From Faecalibacterium langellae (lineage in GTDB: Bacteria > Bacillota > Clostridia > Oscillospirales > Ruminococcaceae), in contig NZ_NMTR01000021.1 of the NCBI RefSeq assembly GCF_002549775.1, positions 186,001 through 250,000 on the forward strand: a DNA stretch of 64,000 nucleotides. The letters run 5' to 3'. The notes under the pieces are model-generated. The model was not told the origin of the DNA. It did no database searches and was given only the letters and a program-made list of their open reading frames with translations. Within the stretch, counting starts at the first letter, position 1. Each line of letters begins with the position of its first letter. A program made the translations under genes and the position numbers. Of this stretch, positions 25,217 to 34,320 are shown one piece after another.

Positions 25217-25272
25217 AAAACACCGCCGTGGGCGTTCTTCCTGCAAAAAGCAGGGGAGAAGCCGCGGCGGTG
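25217..25272 (-). terminator. Terminator of the large ABC gene
   Basis: AACACCGCCG and its complement form the stem; the minus strand continues TTTTTTGTTTG. On the plus strand it may also slow nitroreductase transcripts. Confidence 0.8.
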
Positions 25273-25303
25273 TTCTGTTTTATGCGGGTATTTGAGGGAG
25301 CGC

Positions 25304-28300
25304 TTACTCCGAGCGCAGGGCGATGACCGGGTTGCTCTTGGCCGCACTGCGGGCGGGGATCAGGCCGCCCAGGATGGTCAGCAGGGTGGCCAGCGCAATG
25401 AGGATCAGCGCCGCAGAGAGCGGCAGCGAGGCGGTCACATCACTGGAACCGGAGATGGAGTGGATGAGCATGTTGCCCGGGATGAGCAGCAGCAGGCTCA
25501 GGCCCACGCCCATGACGCCGGAGCACAGGCCGATGATGAAGGTCTCGGCGTTGAACACCTCCGAGACGTTGCGCTTGGAAGCACCGATGGCACGCAGGAT
25601 GCCGATCTCCTTGCGGCGCTCCAGCACGCTGATATAGGTGATGACGCCGATCATGATGGAGGACACCACCAGCGAGATGGCCACAAAGGCCACCAGCACA
25701 TTGCTGACCATATCCACGATCTTGGTCACGGCGCTCATCAGGGTGCCCACCGTATCCGAGAACACGATCACCTTGTCGTCTTCGCCCTGGGCGCGCATGG
25801 CGTCGTTGTAGGCGTTCAGCTCGTCCACGATCTGGTTCTTGGACTCAAAGCTCTTTGGGTAGATCCAGATGGAGCCCGGCGTGGAGTAATCCACGTAGCC
25901 CAGCGAAGCCAGCACGCTGGTGCTGGTGGTGGAGGTGGACTGCAGGGTGTTTTTCACCAGGTTCACCAGCTCGTCGTTGGACATGTTGAGCTGGATGGCG
26001 CTCTGGAAGGTCTCTGCGTCGATCTGCAGGGCGTCTTCCATCTGGCTGCCCAGTGCGGCGATGTTCGTCTGGATGGCGGTCTGGATCTGCTGGCTGAACT
26101 GGCCGGCCAGCTGGCTCATCAGCTGCTGCATCACCGTGCTCATCTGGGTCTGGATGGCGGCGGTGAGCTTCGCCTGCAGCGCTTCGCCCAGCTTCTGGCC
26201 CAGCTGTTCGGAGTAACATTCCAGATAGCTGGTCATCACGGTCTGCAGGTTCTGCTGCAGGGAAGCGGCAAACTGCTCCTGCAGGCCAGAGGTGTCCAGC
26301 AGATCGCCCATGGAGTCAGACAGGATCTGCTTGAACAGGTCGCTCTCCATATAGGAGGAGAAGCCGATCTTGTCCAGGTTCAGGATGCCGTTGCCGATGA
26401 TATAGCGCTTGTAGCCGTTCATGATGTCTTTCATCAGCTGCTGCAGCGCATCCTGCGAGACGGACAGGTCCATGTCCTCGAACAGGCTGCTCAGGTCCAT
26501 ATCCTCCATGGTGGGCAGCTCCACATCGCTCATGTCGATGTCGCTCAGGTCCAGGTCCAGCGAGAAATCCGCGGGGTCCAGCAGGCTGGAAAGATCGACC
26601 GAGCTGCCGTTCAGTGTAAAGGCACCGCTCAGGTCGAACTGCAGCTTGCTGGAGTCGAACTGGAAGGCGCTCTGCAGCGCGTCGGTGTCCACCGAGAACA
26701 GCGAGGTGATGTCGAAGCCGTCGGAATCTTCGTCGGCCTCAAAGGGCTCACCGGTCAGCACGTTCACATCCGGGTTTTCCAGCTGCTGCTTGACGATCTC
26801 GCTTTCCGCCGCGTGGTCCATCGTGTAGTAGGTCAGCGCGTGGGTGTAGGCCACACCGGTGGGCAGGATGGTGGAGGAGGCGTCGGCTTTGGGCTGTACC
26901 ACGCCCACGATGGTCAAAGCCGGGCTCTCGGCGGCCAGCTGCTCCAGATAATCCTCGTCGTCGGCGTGGCTGCGCCAGAATCCGAGGTCCTCGTCGTAGG
27001 CATACAGGTCGGACGTGGTGATGATCTTATAGGAAAGGCCGAGGAAGTCTTCGTAGTTGTAGGTGCCGTAGTCCTCGGGCAGGTCGATGTTGTGGTTCTT
27101 GGTATATTCGCGGATGAAGTTGTCCAGCTCGGCGTCGTCCAGCAGGCCCAGCAGGTAGAGCGCGTAGTCCGAAACGCTGCCGTCGGCGTTCAGCACCAGC
27201 ACGGCTTCGTCGTAGCGGTCCGGCCAGCGGCCTGCCTTCACGTCGTACTGGTCCTCGTAAAGGGAGGGCTCCTCGGCCATTTCGCAGAACACGTTCTGGT
27301 TGCTCATGGAGGAGACGATGCCGGCCGCCGTGGTGGTGTTGTTCAGGCTCGAGAGGGTGTTGTCCGGGAAGACCCGGCGCACGGTGCCATCCGCATTCTG
27401 GCGGTAGAGCTGGGGCGCAACGCCGTAGGCGTATTCCACCGAGGCCGCGTTCTCCTTTACGGAAGAAGCGTCACTTTCCAGATAGTCCCGCAGGGCGCTC
27501 AGGTCGTTGACGTTGGTGGTGTTCTCGGTCAGCTGCGAGAGCAGGCGGCGCACGGTGACCATGCCTTCCAGCGAGGAGTCGGAGCTGGCCGAAGTCTCGC
27601 CGCTGACGGCGGAAGCATAGCTTTCCGGGTCCAGCAGGGAGGCCAGGTCCACCCCGTTGGAGGTGATCTGGATGGGATATTCCGAAAGGGTGGAGCGCTC
27701 CATATCGCTGATATAGTTGCTGACGCCGTTGGAGAGCGAAAGGATCAGCGCGATGCCGATGATGCCGATGGAGCCTGCAAAGGCGGTGAGCAGGGTGCGG
27801 GCCTTTTTGGTGAGCAGGTTGTTGAAGCTCAGCGAGAGGGCCGTGAGGGGGGACATGGACGAATGGCCCAGGTTTTTGTGCACCGGCGGCGTCAGCGCGG
27901 CGGTGTCCGGCGTAAAGGGGTCGGAATCCGCACGGATGACGCCGTCCTTCAGCCGGACGATGCGGGTGGCGTACTGCTCGGCCAGCTCGGGGTTGTGGGT
28001 GACCATGACCACCAGCCGGTCCCGGGCCACGTCCTTCAGCAGTTCCATCACCTGGATGCTGGTCTCGCTGTCCAGCGCACCGGTGGGCTCGTCCGCCAGC
28101 AGGATGTCGGGGTTGTTCACCAGGGCGCGGGCGATGGCCACGCGCTGCATCTGGCCGCCGGACATCTCGCTGGGGTGCTTGTGCAGCTGGCTGCCCAGGC
28201 CCACATCTTCCAGCGCTTTGGCCGCCCGGCGGCGGCGCTCGGCCTTGGAGATGCCGGAGATGGTCAGGGCCAGCTCCACATTGGCCAGCACCGTCTGGTG

Positions 28301-28588
28301 CGGGATGAGGTTGTAGCTCTGGAACACAAAGCCGATGGTGTGGTTGCGGTAGGAGTCCCAGTCGCGGTCGGTGTACTTCCGGGTGGAGACGCCGTTGATG
28401 ACAAGGTCGCCGCTGTCGTAGCGGTCCAGGCCGCCGATGATGTTCAGCAGCGTCGTCTTGCCGGAGCCGCTCGGGCCGAGGATGGCGACAAATTCGTTGT
28501 CGCGCAGGTTCAGGCTGACATCGTCCAGCGCTTTCTGGACAAGGTCGCCCGTGCGGTATTCTTTTCGGATGTGGTTGAGTTGAAGCAT
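25304..28588 (-). CDS. Large MacB-like ABC protein: ATPase fused to FtsX-type permease with a ~500-residue outer insert
   Basis: A 1094-residue single-chain transporter. Residues 1-230 are the ATPase (Walker A GPSGSGKTT, signature MSGGQMQRVAIARA, Walker B ILLADEPTG). A first transmembrane helix (about 265-290, SIGIIGIALILSLSNGV) is followed by roughly 500 residues expected outside the membrane. These include glutamine-rich helical segments (QLMSQLAGQFSQQIQTAIQT) that look like a long coiled coil. Three C-terminal helices with VLERRKEIGILRAIGASKRN match the FtsX domain. MacB-family proteins do not carry cargo through the membrane but use ATP to move periplasmic or surface parts. The start at 28588 has only a weak GGAAAGG site. 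No partner gene is adjacent. Confidence 0.85.
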   Translation of the reverse strand: MLQLNHIRKEYRTGDLVQKALDDVSLNLRDNEFVAILGPSGSGKTTLLNIIGGLDRYDSGDLVINGVSTRKYTDRDWDSYRNHTIGFVFQSYNLIPHQTVLANVELALTISGISKAERRRRAAKALEDVGLGSQLHKHPSEMSGGQMQRVAIARALVNNPDILLADEPTGALDSETSIQVMELLKDVARDRLVVMVTHNPELAEQYATRIVRLKDGVIRADSDPFTPDTAALTPPVHKNLGHSSMSPLTALSLSFNNLLTKKARTLLTAFAGSIGIIGIALILSLSNGVSNYISDMERSTLSEYPIQITSNGVDLASLLDPESYASAVSGETSASSDSSLEGMVTVRRLLSQLTENTTNVNDLSALRDYLESDASSVKENAASVEYAYGVAPQLYRQNADGTVRRVFPDNTLSSLNNTTTAAGIVSSMSNQNVFCEMAEEPSLYEDQYDVKAGRWPDRYDEAVLVLNADGSVSDYALYLLGLLDDAELDNFIREYTKNHNIDLPEDYGTYNYEDFLGLSYKIITTSDLYAYDEDLGFWRSHADDEDYLEQLAAESPALTIVGVVQPKADASSTILPTGVAYTHALTYYTMDHAAESEIVKQQLENPDVNVLTGEPFEADEDSDGFDITSLFSVDTDALQSAFQFDSSKLQFDLSGAFTLNGSSVDLSSLLDPADFSLDLDLSDIDMSDVELPTMEDMDLSSLFEDMDLSVSQDALQQLMKDIMNGYKRYIIGNGILNLDKIGFSSYMESDLFKQILSDSMGDLLDTSGLQEQFAASLQQNLQTVMTSYLECYSEQLGQKLGEALQAKLTAAIQTQMSTVMQQLMSQLAGQFSQQIQTAIQTNIAALGSQMEDALQIDAETFQSAIQLNMSNDELVNLVKNTLQSTSTTSTSVLASLGYVDYSTPGSIWIYPKSFESKNQIVDELNAYNDAMRAQGEDDKVIVFSDTVGTLMSAVTKIVDMVSNVLVAFVAISLVVSSIMIGVITYISVLERRKEIGILRAIGASKRNVSEVFNAETFIIGLCSGVMGVGLSLLLLIPGNMLIHSISGSSDVTASLPLSAALILIALATLLTILGGLIPARSAAKSNPVIALRSE

Positions 28589-28883
28589 GTGCCGTGCCTT
28601 TCCGGCTGCTTTTCCGCAAAAGCGCCGTTCGTTGTACCTATTATAAAACAGACTTTTCTCGCAGTTTGACAATAAACCATTTTATTCTATCAGAAGAATG
28701 TGAAGAAACTATGTATAATACACTGAGAAAATTTGCACCTGCGATGATTTTGGGCAGAAAACAGACTTTTCCCGGTAAAAAAGCGGGAAAGAATTCCCAG
28801 ACGGTTGAATTTGCGCCGGATTCGTGCTATTTTAAAAGAGGTGATGCGTGCCGGGGCTGAAACGGCACGCCGAGGCCAAAAAT

Positions 28884-28968
28884 GTGTCGGAAAAACGACA
28901 CAAATAAAACACGATAAAACGTATGATCGCGCGCTGATTCGTCGCAGAAAACGGAAAAACGACACAAA
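28884..28968. promoter_or_regulatory. Repeated CGGAAAAACGACACAAA boxes upstream of the 29108 operon
   Basis: The 17-base block occurs at 28888-28904 and again at 28952-28968, 64 bases apart. The first copy is also half of the inverted repeat TGTGTCG-N6-CGACACA (28884-28903). A separate hairpin GCGTGCCG/CGGCACGC lies at 28846-28869. These are candidate regulator sites in the 519-base gap 28589-29107, which holds no gene I can support. Confidence 0.5.
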
Positions 28969-29107
28969 AACAGCGCAAAAATGAAAATGACGTTTTTAGA
29001 CACTTTTTAAGGATTGTACGGTTCCCGCTTTGCTCTTTAAAATAGAAAAAGAAAAAACAAGGGGCGCCGAAAAGCGTTGGAAAGCCTTGTAGCAAGGAGG
29101 AACTCAT

Positions 29108-29413
29108 ATGGAACGTACATTTTCACCCATGATTCGTCAGTTTTCTGCGATCGACGGTCTGCAGAAGGCGTATACGCTGGTATATTCACTGGATGCCGAA
29201 GATGAAAACGGCTGTCGGCTGACACTTTGCCGCACCGGCAGCGGGCCGCGCATGGAGAGCCTGTATCTGGCTGCCGCGCCGGAATCCTGCTACCGCATCC
29301 TGCAATATCTGTGTGAAAATGGCGTGCAGCCGGAGATCTGGCAGGATGTGATGGAGGAACTGACCACGGCAGATCGGCTTGAGCAGAAAGGCGGGGCGCT
29401 GCGTGGACAATGA
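29108..29413 (+). CDS. Small uncharacterised protein, DUF6514-like, first gene of a regulatory trio
   Basis: A 101-residue soluble acidic protein. The middle YTLVYSLDAEDENGCRLTLC and the end LCENGVQPEIWQDVMEEL follow the pattern of small Clostridial proteins I recall as DUF6514 (a YxL beta-hairpin opening and a GVxPxxxxDVxEdxL close); this assignment is from memory. AAGGAGG precedes the ATG. It overlaps the next gene, a Spo0A-like regulator, by about ten bases, which suggests a shared role in the same regulatory unit. No enzymatic motif is seen. Confidence 0.65.
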   Translation: MERTFSPMIRQFSAIDGLQKAYTLVYSLDAEDENGCRLTLCRTGSGPRMESLYLAAAPESCYRILQYLCENGVQPEIWQDVMEELTTADRLEQKGGALRGQ

Positions 29414-30140
29414 CCGCATGTTCAAACCACTGAAGATCGCCCTTGCAAGCTACGACCGCAAAGAGCTGCGTGTCCAGAAGCATTATCTGGAGGAGGAAGG
29501 GGCTCCCATCAGCTGCACCTGCTTTCTGAGCGGGGAACGCCTGTTCCGGTGCTTGCAGCAGGACCACTCGTTCGACGTGGCTATCCTGTGCAACGAGATG
29601 GAGGATATGACCGGGCTGGAGTTCATGGAGCACATCCGTGCGCTGGAGCAGCGGCCGGTGCTGCTGCTGTTCAACGAGGCCCGGCGCAACAACGAATCGG
29701 CCCTGTGCATGGAAACGGAGGAAGGGATCTTCTGCGTCGAGCAGGCAGACCTGAAAAGCCTGCTGCGGGAGCTGTACCGGATGCCGGGCCAGCAGGGCCA
29801 GAAACTGGAGCGCCAGTGCCACGCGCTTTACGACAGCTGGGGCCTGCAGCAGCCGGATGTGAACTGCGGCTACCTGACCTGCGCGGTGGGCGTGGTGTTC
29901 GGCAACTCGCAGAAGATGGCCATCCGCAAGGAGATTTTGCAGGCCGTGGGCCAGCAGTACAATGTCTCGGTCTCGGCGGTGGACAGCGGCATCCGGCGGA
30001 TGATCGACCAGCTGGAAGCCGCCCCCAACGAGGCGTGGAGCACCTTCAAACAGGAAAACGGCTTTGCCGGGGATAAACTGACCACGGGCAAGCTGATCTA
30101 CGCGGTCAAGAACCAGCTGCGGCGGCAGAAAGAGCCGTGA
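29403..30140 (+). CDS. Spo0A-like regulator with a degenerate receiver domain
   Basis: A 245-residue protein. Residues 10-120 fold like a response-regulator receiver (FKPLKIALASYDRKEL at the start, FDVAILCNEMEDMTGLEF in the centre), but the phospho-acceptor aspartate is replaced by Cys63 and the usual acidic pair after the first strand is lost. Residues about 135-240 match the Spo0A C-terminal DNA-binding domain: YLTCAVGVVFGNSQKMAIRK, then YNVSVSAVDSGIRRMIDQLE. So it can probably bind DNA but cannot be switched by classical phosphotransfer. The start is uncertain: GTG 29403 follows AAAGGCGGGG; ATG 29418 has no ribosome site. It is followed by a histidine-kinase-like gene. Confidence 0.75.
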   Translation: MDNDRMFKPLKIALASYDRKELRVQKHYLEEEGAPISCTCFLSGERLFRCLQQDHSFDVAILCNEMEDMTGLEFMEHIRALEQRPVLLLFNEARRNNESALCMETEEGIFCVEQADLKSLLRELYRMPGQQGQKLERQCHALYDSWGLQQPDVNCGYLTCAVGVVFGNSQKMAIRKEILQAVGQQYNVSVSAVDSGIRRMIDQLEAAPNEAWSTFKQENGFAGDKLTTGKLIYAVKNQLRRQKEP

Positions 30141-30165
30141 CCGGCAGCCTGAGAGGAGCAACAGA

Positions 30166-31008
30166 ATGGAGCAGATGCTGCAGAATGAACCCACCGAGCT
30201 GTCGGTCCAGGCCGTGCCGCAGAAGGCTGTGGAGCAGGCGTGCTTTCATGCGCTGACCCTCATCAGCCGCAACTGCGAATACCTGGACCAGCACCTTGCC
30301 CGCACCGGGGCCGACCAGGAGTCCCGGCAGGCGGTGACGGACATCAGCGCGGCAAGCGCCCAGCTGGACCGCACCGTGAACGAGGTGATGACTCTGCTGG
30401 AGTATCTTCGCGCAGAAGAACTGCCCCGTCTTTACCCCATGGACCTGTGCGATCTTCTGCAGCAGATCGCGGCACAGGCGGATATGATCCAGGAGCAGCT
30501 CAAGGTGGAGCTGACGCTGGACTACGGCGGCTGGACCACCTGCCATGTGCTGGCCGAGCGCAGCGATGCCGAGCTGCTTTTGCTGCATCTGCTGTCCAAT
30601 GCGCTGCGCGCCTGCAGCGAGGGCGGCAAAGTGCAGATCGTGCTGCGGCGCAGCGAGAGCTTCTGGCAGCTGACGCTGCTGGACAACGGCTGCGGCCTGC
30701 CGGACAGCGGGGAGGACGCCTGGCTGAGGAACCGGCAGTGCTTTTTGGGCGGGGCAAGGCTGGGCCTGCTGCTCTGCCGCGAGTGCTGCCGCCGCATGGG
30801 CTGGGGCCTGCGGGTGGAAAAAGCGCCGGAATGCGGCACGCAGGCAGTGGTGACCATCCCGCTCAGCAGCGACCGCAGTGTTGGGCAGACGGTGGAGCTG
30901 CACGCGGACAGCGGGTTCACGCAGATGCAAAAGCGGTATCAGCTGCGCACCATGCTGGTGAAGGAGCTGCGCACCATGCCGGAGCGCGGCGACCCCGACG
31001 ATCTCTGA
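30166..31008 (+). CDS. Soluble histidine-kinase-like ATPase protein
   Basis: A 280-residue protein without membrane segments. The C-terminal two thirds form a GHKL ATPase: N-box LLLHLLSNALRACSEGG, G1 LLDNGCGLP, and a G2-like GGARLGLLLCRECCRRMG. The N-terminal helices (20-85) could form a dimerisation unit; His28 (ACFHALTLISRN) is the only plausible phospho-acceptor and does not sit in a canonical HExRxP box. GAGAGGAG lies upstream of the ATG. It is the third gene after a DUF6514-like protein and a Spo0A-like regulator lacking the acceptor Asp, so the pair may signal by contact rather than by phosphate (inference). Confidence 0.72.
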   Translation: MEQMLQNEPTELSVQAVPQKAVEQACFHALTLISRNCEYLDQHLARTGADQESRQAVTDISAASAQLDRTVNEVMTLLEYLRAEELPRLYPMDLCDLLQQIAAQADMIQEQLKVELTLDYGGWTTCHVLAERSDAELLLLHLLSNALRACSEGGKVQIVLRRSESFWQLTLLDNGCGLPDSGEDAWLRNRQCFLGGARLGLLLCRECCRRMGWGLRVEKAPECGTQAVVTIPLSSDRSVGQTVELHADSGFTQMQKRYQLRTMLVKELRTMPERGDPDDL

Positions 31009-31031
31009 CACATTATAAGAAGAAAAGCAGC

Positions 31032-31080
31032 AGGGCCGCTGTGCGGTGGGAACACCCCATCCGTGCAGCGGCCCTTTTTT
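31032..31080 (+). terminator. Terminator of the Spo0A-like trio
   Basis: AGGGCCGCTGTGCGG and a near-perfect complement are followed by TTTTTT. Confidence 0.9.
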
Positions 31081-31205
31081 GCGCGATGTGGCAAAGAAAC
31101 TTTGCTGCGCGGAAAAACAGTGCCCCAAAAGCAGGCAAGTTCACAAAATGTTTAACTTTTCGAGCGGAAAATACTATTTTTTCCGTGTAAAATAAGACCA
31201 GCACA

Positions 31206-31234
31206 TTGATTGTGCCGCAAAATTGGATTATAAT
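31206..31234 (+). promoter_or_regulatory. Promoter of the activase/dehydratase pair
   Basis: TTGATT, a 17-bp spacer, then TATAAT, giving a leader of about 105 bases before the GTG start. The rest of 31081-31348 holds no gene. Confidence 0.82.
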
Positions 31235-31348
31235 ACACCTGTATGCGAACGGACGAGATGATTCGCTAACGAACAATTTCTGGCAGAGAGTTTTTGCCGT
31301 TTACCGGGGGCCTGGCCTCCGGCATTTGTCCTTAGGAGGAAAAACAAC

Positions 31349-34303
31349 GTGAGAGTAGGTCTTGACATCGGCAGCACTACCATCAAGTGTGTGGTGCTGG
31401 GCGAGCATGATGAACTGCTGTATTCTACATACGAACGACATTATAGTCATATCCTGGAAAAGGCGCAGGAGCTTTTGCGCCGCATTGATGCCGAGCAGCT
31501 GCATGGCGAGAAGGCGCTGCTGAGCATCTCCGGCTCTGCCGGCATGGGCCTGGCCGACAGCTGCGGCGTGCCCTTTGTGCAGGAGGTGTTCTCCACCCGC
31601 GTGGCGGTCAAGCGCTTCGTGCCGGAGACCGACTGCGTCATTGAGCTGGGCGGCGAGGATGCCAAAATTCTGTTCCTGACCAACGGCACCGAAGTGCGCA
31701 TGAACGGCAGCTGTGCCGGCGGCACCGGTGCCTTCATCGACCAGATGGCCACTCTGCTGAAGATGAGTGCCGACGAGATGAACAAGGCCGCTGAGAATGC
31801 CCAGCGTACCTACACCATCGCGTCCCGCTGCGGCGTGTTCGCAAAAAGTGACGTGCAGCCGCTGATCAACCAGGGTGCCCGCACCGAGGACATCGCTGCC
31901 AGCATCTACAAGGCTGTGGTCAACCAGACCATTGCAGGCCTGGCACAGGGCCGCCCCATCAAGGGCAACATCCTGTATCTGGGTGGTCCGCTCACCTTCA
32001 GCACCGTGCTGCGCAAGAGCTTTGACGAAGCTTTGAACGTCACCGGCACCTGCCCGGAAAACAGCCTGCTGTATGTGGCGCTGGGCGCTGCCCTCTATGC
32101 CGACAAGGCCTTCGTGCTGAGCGAAGTGGCCGACGCGCTGGACCAGTACGCCGCCACCGCCACCTATGCCAGCGAGCCGCCGCTGTTCGCCAGCAAGGAA
32201 GAATACGAGGCCTTCCACGCACGCCACATGTCCCACAGTGTGCCCCGCGTGCCCTTCAGCGCTCAGTGCGGCCCGGTACACATCGGCATCGACTCCGGTT
32301 CCACCACCGTCAAGCTGGTGGTCGTGGACGAAAAGAGCCAGATCCTCTACACCAACTACCAGCCGAACCTCGGCAACCCGCTGCCCCTCATCCGGGAGCA
32401 GCTGCTGAAAATTTATAAAGAGCACCCGGGCCTGCAGGTGGCCAGCGTGACCACCACCGGCTACGGCGAAGAACTGGTGAAGAACGCCTTCCGCTGCGAT
32501 TACGGTCTGGTGGAAACGGTTGCTCACTTTACCGCAGCCAAATATTTCATGCCGGATGTGGACTTCATCATCGACATCGGCGGTCAGGATATGAAGTGCT
32601 TCAAGATCGAGGATGGTGCCATCAGCAACATCTTCCTGAACGAAGCCTGCTCCTCCGGCTGCGGCAGCTTTTTGCAGACCTTTGCGCAGGCCCTGGGCTA
32701 TGACGTCAAGGAGTTTGCCGCGCTGGGTCTGTTCGCAGACCGCCCGGTGGACCTGGGCAGCCGCTGCACCGTGTTCATGAACAGCTCGGTGAAGCAGGCC
32801 CAGAAGGACGGTGCCAGCATCGAGAACATCTCGGCCGGCCTGTCCATCAGCGTGGTCAAGAACGCACTGTACAAGGTCATCCGCGCGTCCAGCCCCGAAG
32901 AACTGGGCCGCAAGATCGTGGTGCAGGGCGGCACCTTCTACAACGAAGCCGTGCTCCGCGCCTTTGAAAAGGAGATGGGCGTGGAGGTCATCCGCCCGGA
33001 CATCGCCGGTCTGATGGGCGCTTACGGCGCGGCATTGTTCGGCCTGCGCCAGAGCCAGAAGGCCCACAGCACCACCTCGGCCATGATGAGCGAGGAAGAA
33101 CTGGAAAAGTTCGAGCAGAAGGTGGTCAGCGTCAAGTGCGGCGGTTGCGGCAACCACTGCCAGCTCACCGTCAACACCTTTGCGGATGGCCGCAAGTACA
33201 TCTCCGGCAACCGCTGCGATAAGCCCGTCACCGGCAAGAGCGCCGACGACAGCCTGAACCTGTACGCCTACAAGCAGCAGCTGCTGGCTGAGTATAAGCC
33301 GGTGGCCGGTAAGCGCGGCTCCATCGGCATCCCGCTGTGCCTGGGCTTCTACGAACTGCTGCCCTTCTGGTGGGCATTCTGGACGAAGCTGGGCTTTGCG
33401 GTGCACACCAGCCCGGTGTCCAGCCGCGGGCTGTATCTGGCTGGTCAGGCCACCATCCCCAGCGACACCGCCTGCTTCCCGGCAAAGCTGAGCCACGGCC
33501 ACATCAAGGCCTTGAGCCAGATGCAGCTGGACGCCATCTTCTACCCCTGCCTGACCTACAATGTGGACGAGGGCCTGGGCGACAACCACTATAACTGCCC
33601 GGTGGTGGCCTATTACCCCGAGGTTCTGGCCGGCAACTGCCCGGAGCTGGAAGGCACCAAGTTCATCTATGACTATGTGGGCATCCACCGTCCGAAGGAC
33701 TTTGTGCACAAGATGGCAAAGAACATCCTGCCCAAGTACTTCGGCGGCATCTCCGAGAAGGAAGTGCAGGCTGCAGCCGACGCCGCCTACGCCGAGTACG
33801 AAGCCCACATGGCAAAGATCCGCGTGAAGGGCAGCGCCATCATCGACGAGGCACGCCGTCAGGGCAAGCGCATCATCGTGCTGGCAGGCCGCCCGTACCA
33901 TGTGGACCCGGAGGTCAACCACGGCATCGACCGCCTGATTACCCGCCACGGGGCCGCCGTTGTCACCGAGGACAGCATTTCCAATCGGGTGCAGAAGTTC
34001 CCCACCAGTGTGCTGAACCAGTGGACCTACCACAGCCGCCTGTATGCCGCCGCCAAATACTGCACCACCCAGAAGGATATGGATCTGGTGCAGCTGGTGT
34101 CCTTCGGCTGCGGCGTGGATGCCATTACCACCGACGAGACCCGCGAGATCCTGCAGGCAGGCGGCAAGCTGTACACCCAGCTCAAGATCGACGAGATCAC
34201 CAACCTGGGTGCGGTGAACATCCGCCTGCGCAGTCTGTTTGCCGCGCTGGATGAGCGCGACGAGGTGGCCGAGGAAAAGGCCGCCGCCAAGGCAGAAGCC
34301 TGA
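31349..34303 (+). CDS. 2-hydroxyacyl-CoA dehydratase activase-like protein, double ASKHA domain plus DUF2229
   Basis: A 984-residue protein. It has two BadF/HgdC-type ATPase domains in tandem (about 1-255, VGLDIGSTTIKCVVLGEHDE; about 310-570, HIGIDSGSTTVKLVVVDEKS) and a C-terminal DUF2229 region (about 650-870, CLGFYELLPFWWAFWTKLGF). Cluster-ligand cysteines in NGSCAGGTGAF and ASRCGVFAKS, and again in NEACSSGCGSF and SRCTVFMNSS, match the activase pattern in which a shared 4Fe-4S cluster passes one electron to a partner dehydratase, driven by ATP. The start is GTG with TAGGAGG eight bases upstream. It is followed 17 bases later by a dehydratase-like protein. No CoA-transferase or substrate enzyme is near, so the substrate is open. 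Confidence 0.9.
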   Translation: MRVGLDIGSTTIKCVVLGEHDELLYSTYERHYSHILEKAQELLRRIDAEQLHGEKALLSISGSAGMGLADSCGVPFVQEVFSTRVAVKRFVPETDCVIELGGEDAKILFLTNGTEVRMNGSCAGGTGAFIDQMATLLKMSADEMNKAAENAQRTYTIASRCGVFAKSDVQPLINQGARTEDIAASIYKAVVNQTIAGLAQGRPIKGNILYLGGPLTFSTVLRKSFDEALNVTGTCPENSLLYVALGAALYADKAFVLSEVADALDQYAATATYASEPPLFASKEEYEAFHARHMSHSVPRVPFSAQCGPVHIGIDSGSTTVKLVVVDEKSQILYTNYQPNLGNPLPLIREQLLKIYKEHPGLQVASVTTTGYGEELVKNAFRCDYGLVETVAHFTAAKYFMPDVDFIIDIGGQDMKCFKIEDGAISNIFLNEACSSGCGSFLQTFAQALGYDVKEFAALGLFADRPVDLGSRCTVFMNSSVKQAQKDGASIENISAGLSISVVKNALYKVIRASSPEELGRKIVVQGGTFYNEAVLRAFEKEMGVEVIRPDIAGLMGAYGAALFGLRQSQKAHSTTSAMMSEEELEKFEQKVVSVKCGGCGNHCQLTVNTFADGRKYISGNRCDKPVTGKSADDSLNLYAYKQQLLAEYKPVAGKRGSIGIPLCLGFYELLPFWWAFWTKLGFAVHTSPVSSRGLYLAGQATIPSDTACFPAKLSHGHIKALSQMQLDAIFYPCLTYNVDEGLGDNHYNCPVVAYYPEVLAGNCPELEGTKFIYDYVGIHRPKDFVHKMAKNILPKYFGGISEKEVQAAADAAYAEYEAHMAKIRVKGSAIIDEARRQGKRIIVLAGRPYHVDPEVNHGIDRLITRHGAAVVTEDSISNRVQKFPTSVLNQWTYHSRLYAAAKYCTTQKDMDLVQLVSFGCGVDAITTDETREILQAGGKLYTQLKIDEITNLGAVNIRLRSLFAALDERDEVAEEKAAAKAEA

Positions 34304-34320
34304 GAACATAGGAGGAACCT

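Noticed and set aside
25292-28669. A very long open frame (over 1100 codons) on the plus strand, antisense to the large ABC gene
   Set aside because: The minus-strand frame has Walker A, signature and FtsX motifs; the plus frame is rich in His/Gly/Gln/Val and has no recognisable domain. It is an artefact of GC-rich codon use.
31301-34309. A frame of about 1000 codons on the minus strand across the activase gene
   Set aside because: The plus-strand frame has two clear ASKHA domains and a ribosome site; the antisense frame shows only His/Gly/Val-rich low-complexity sequence.
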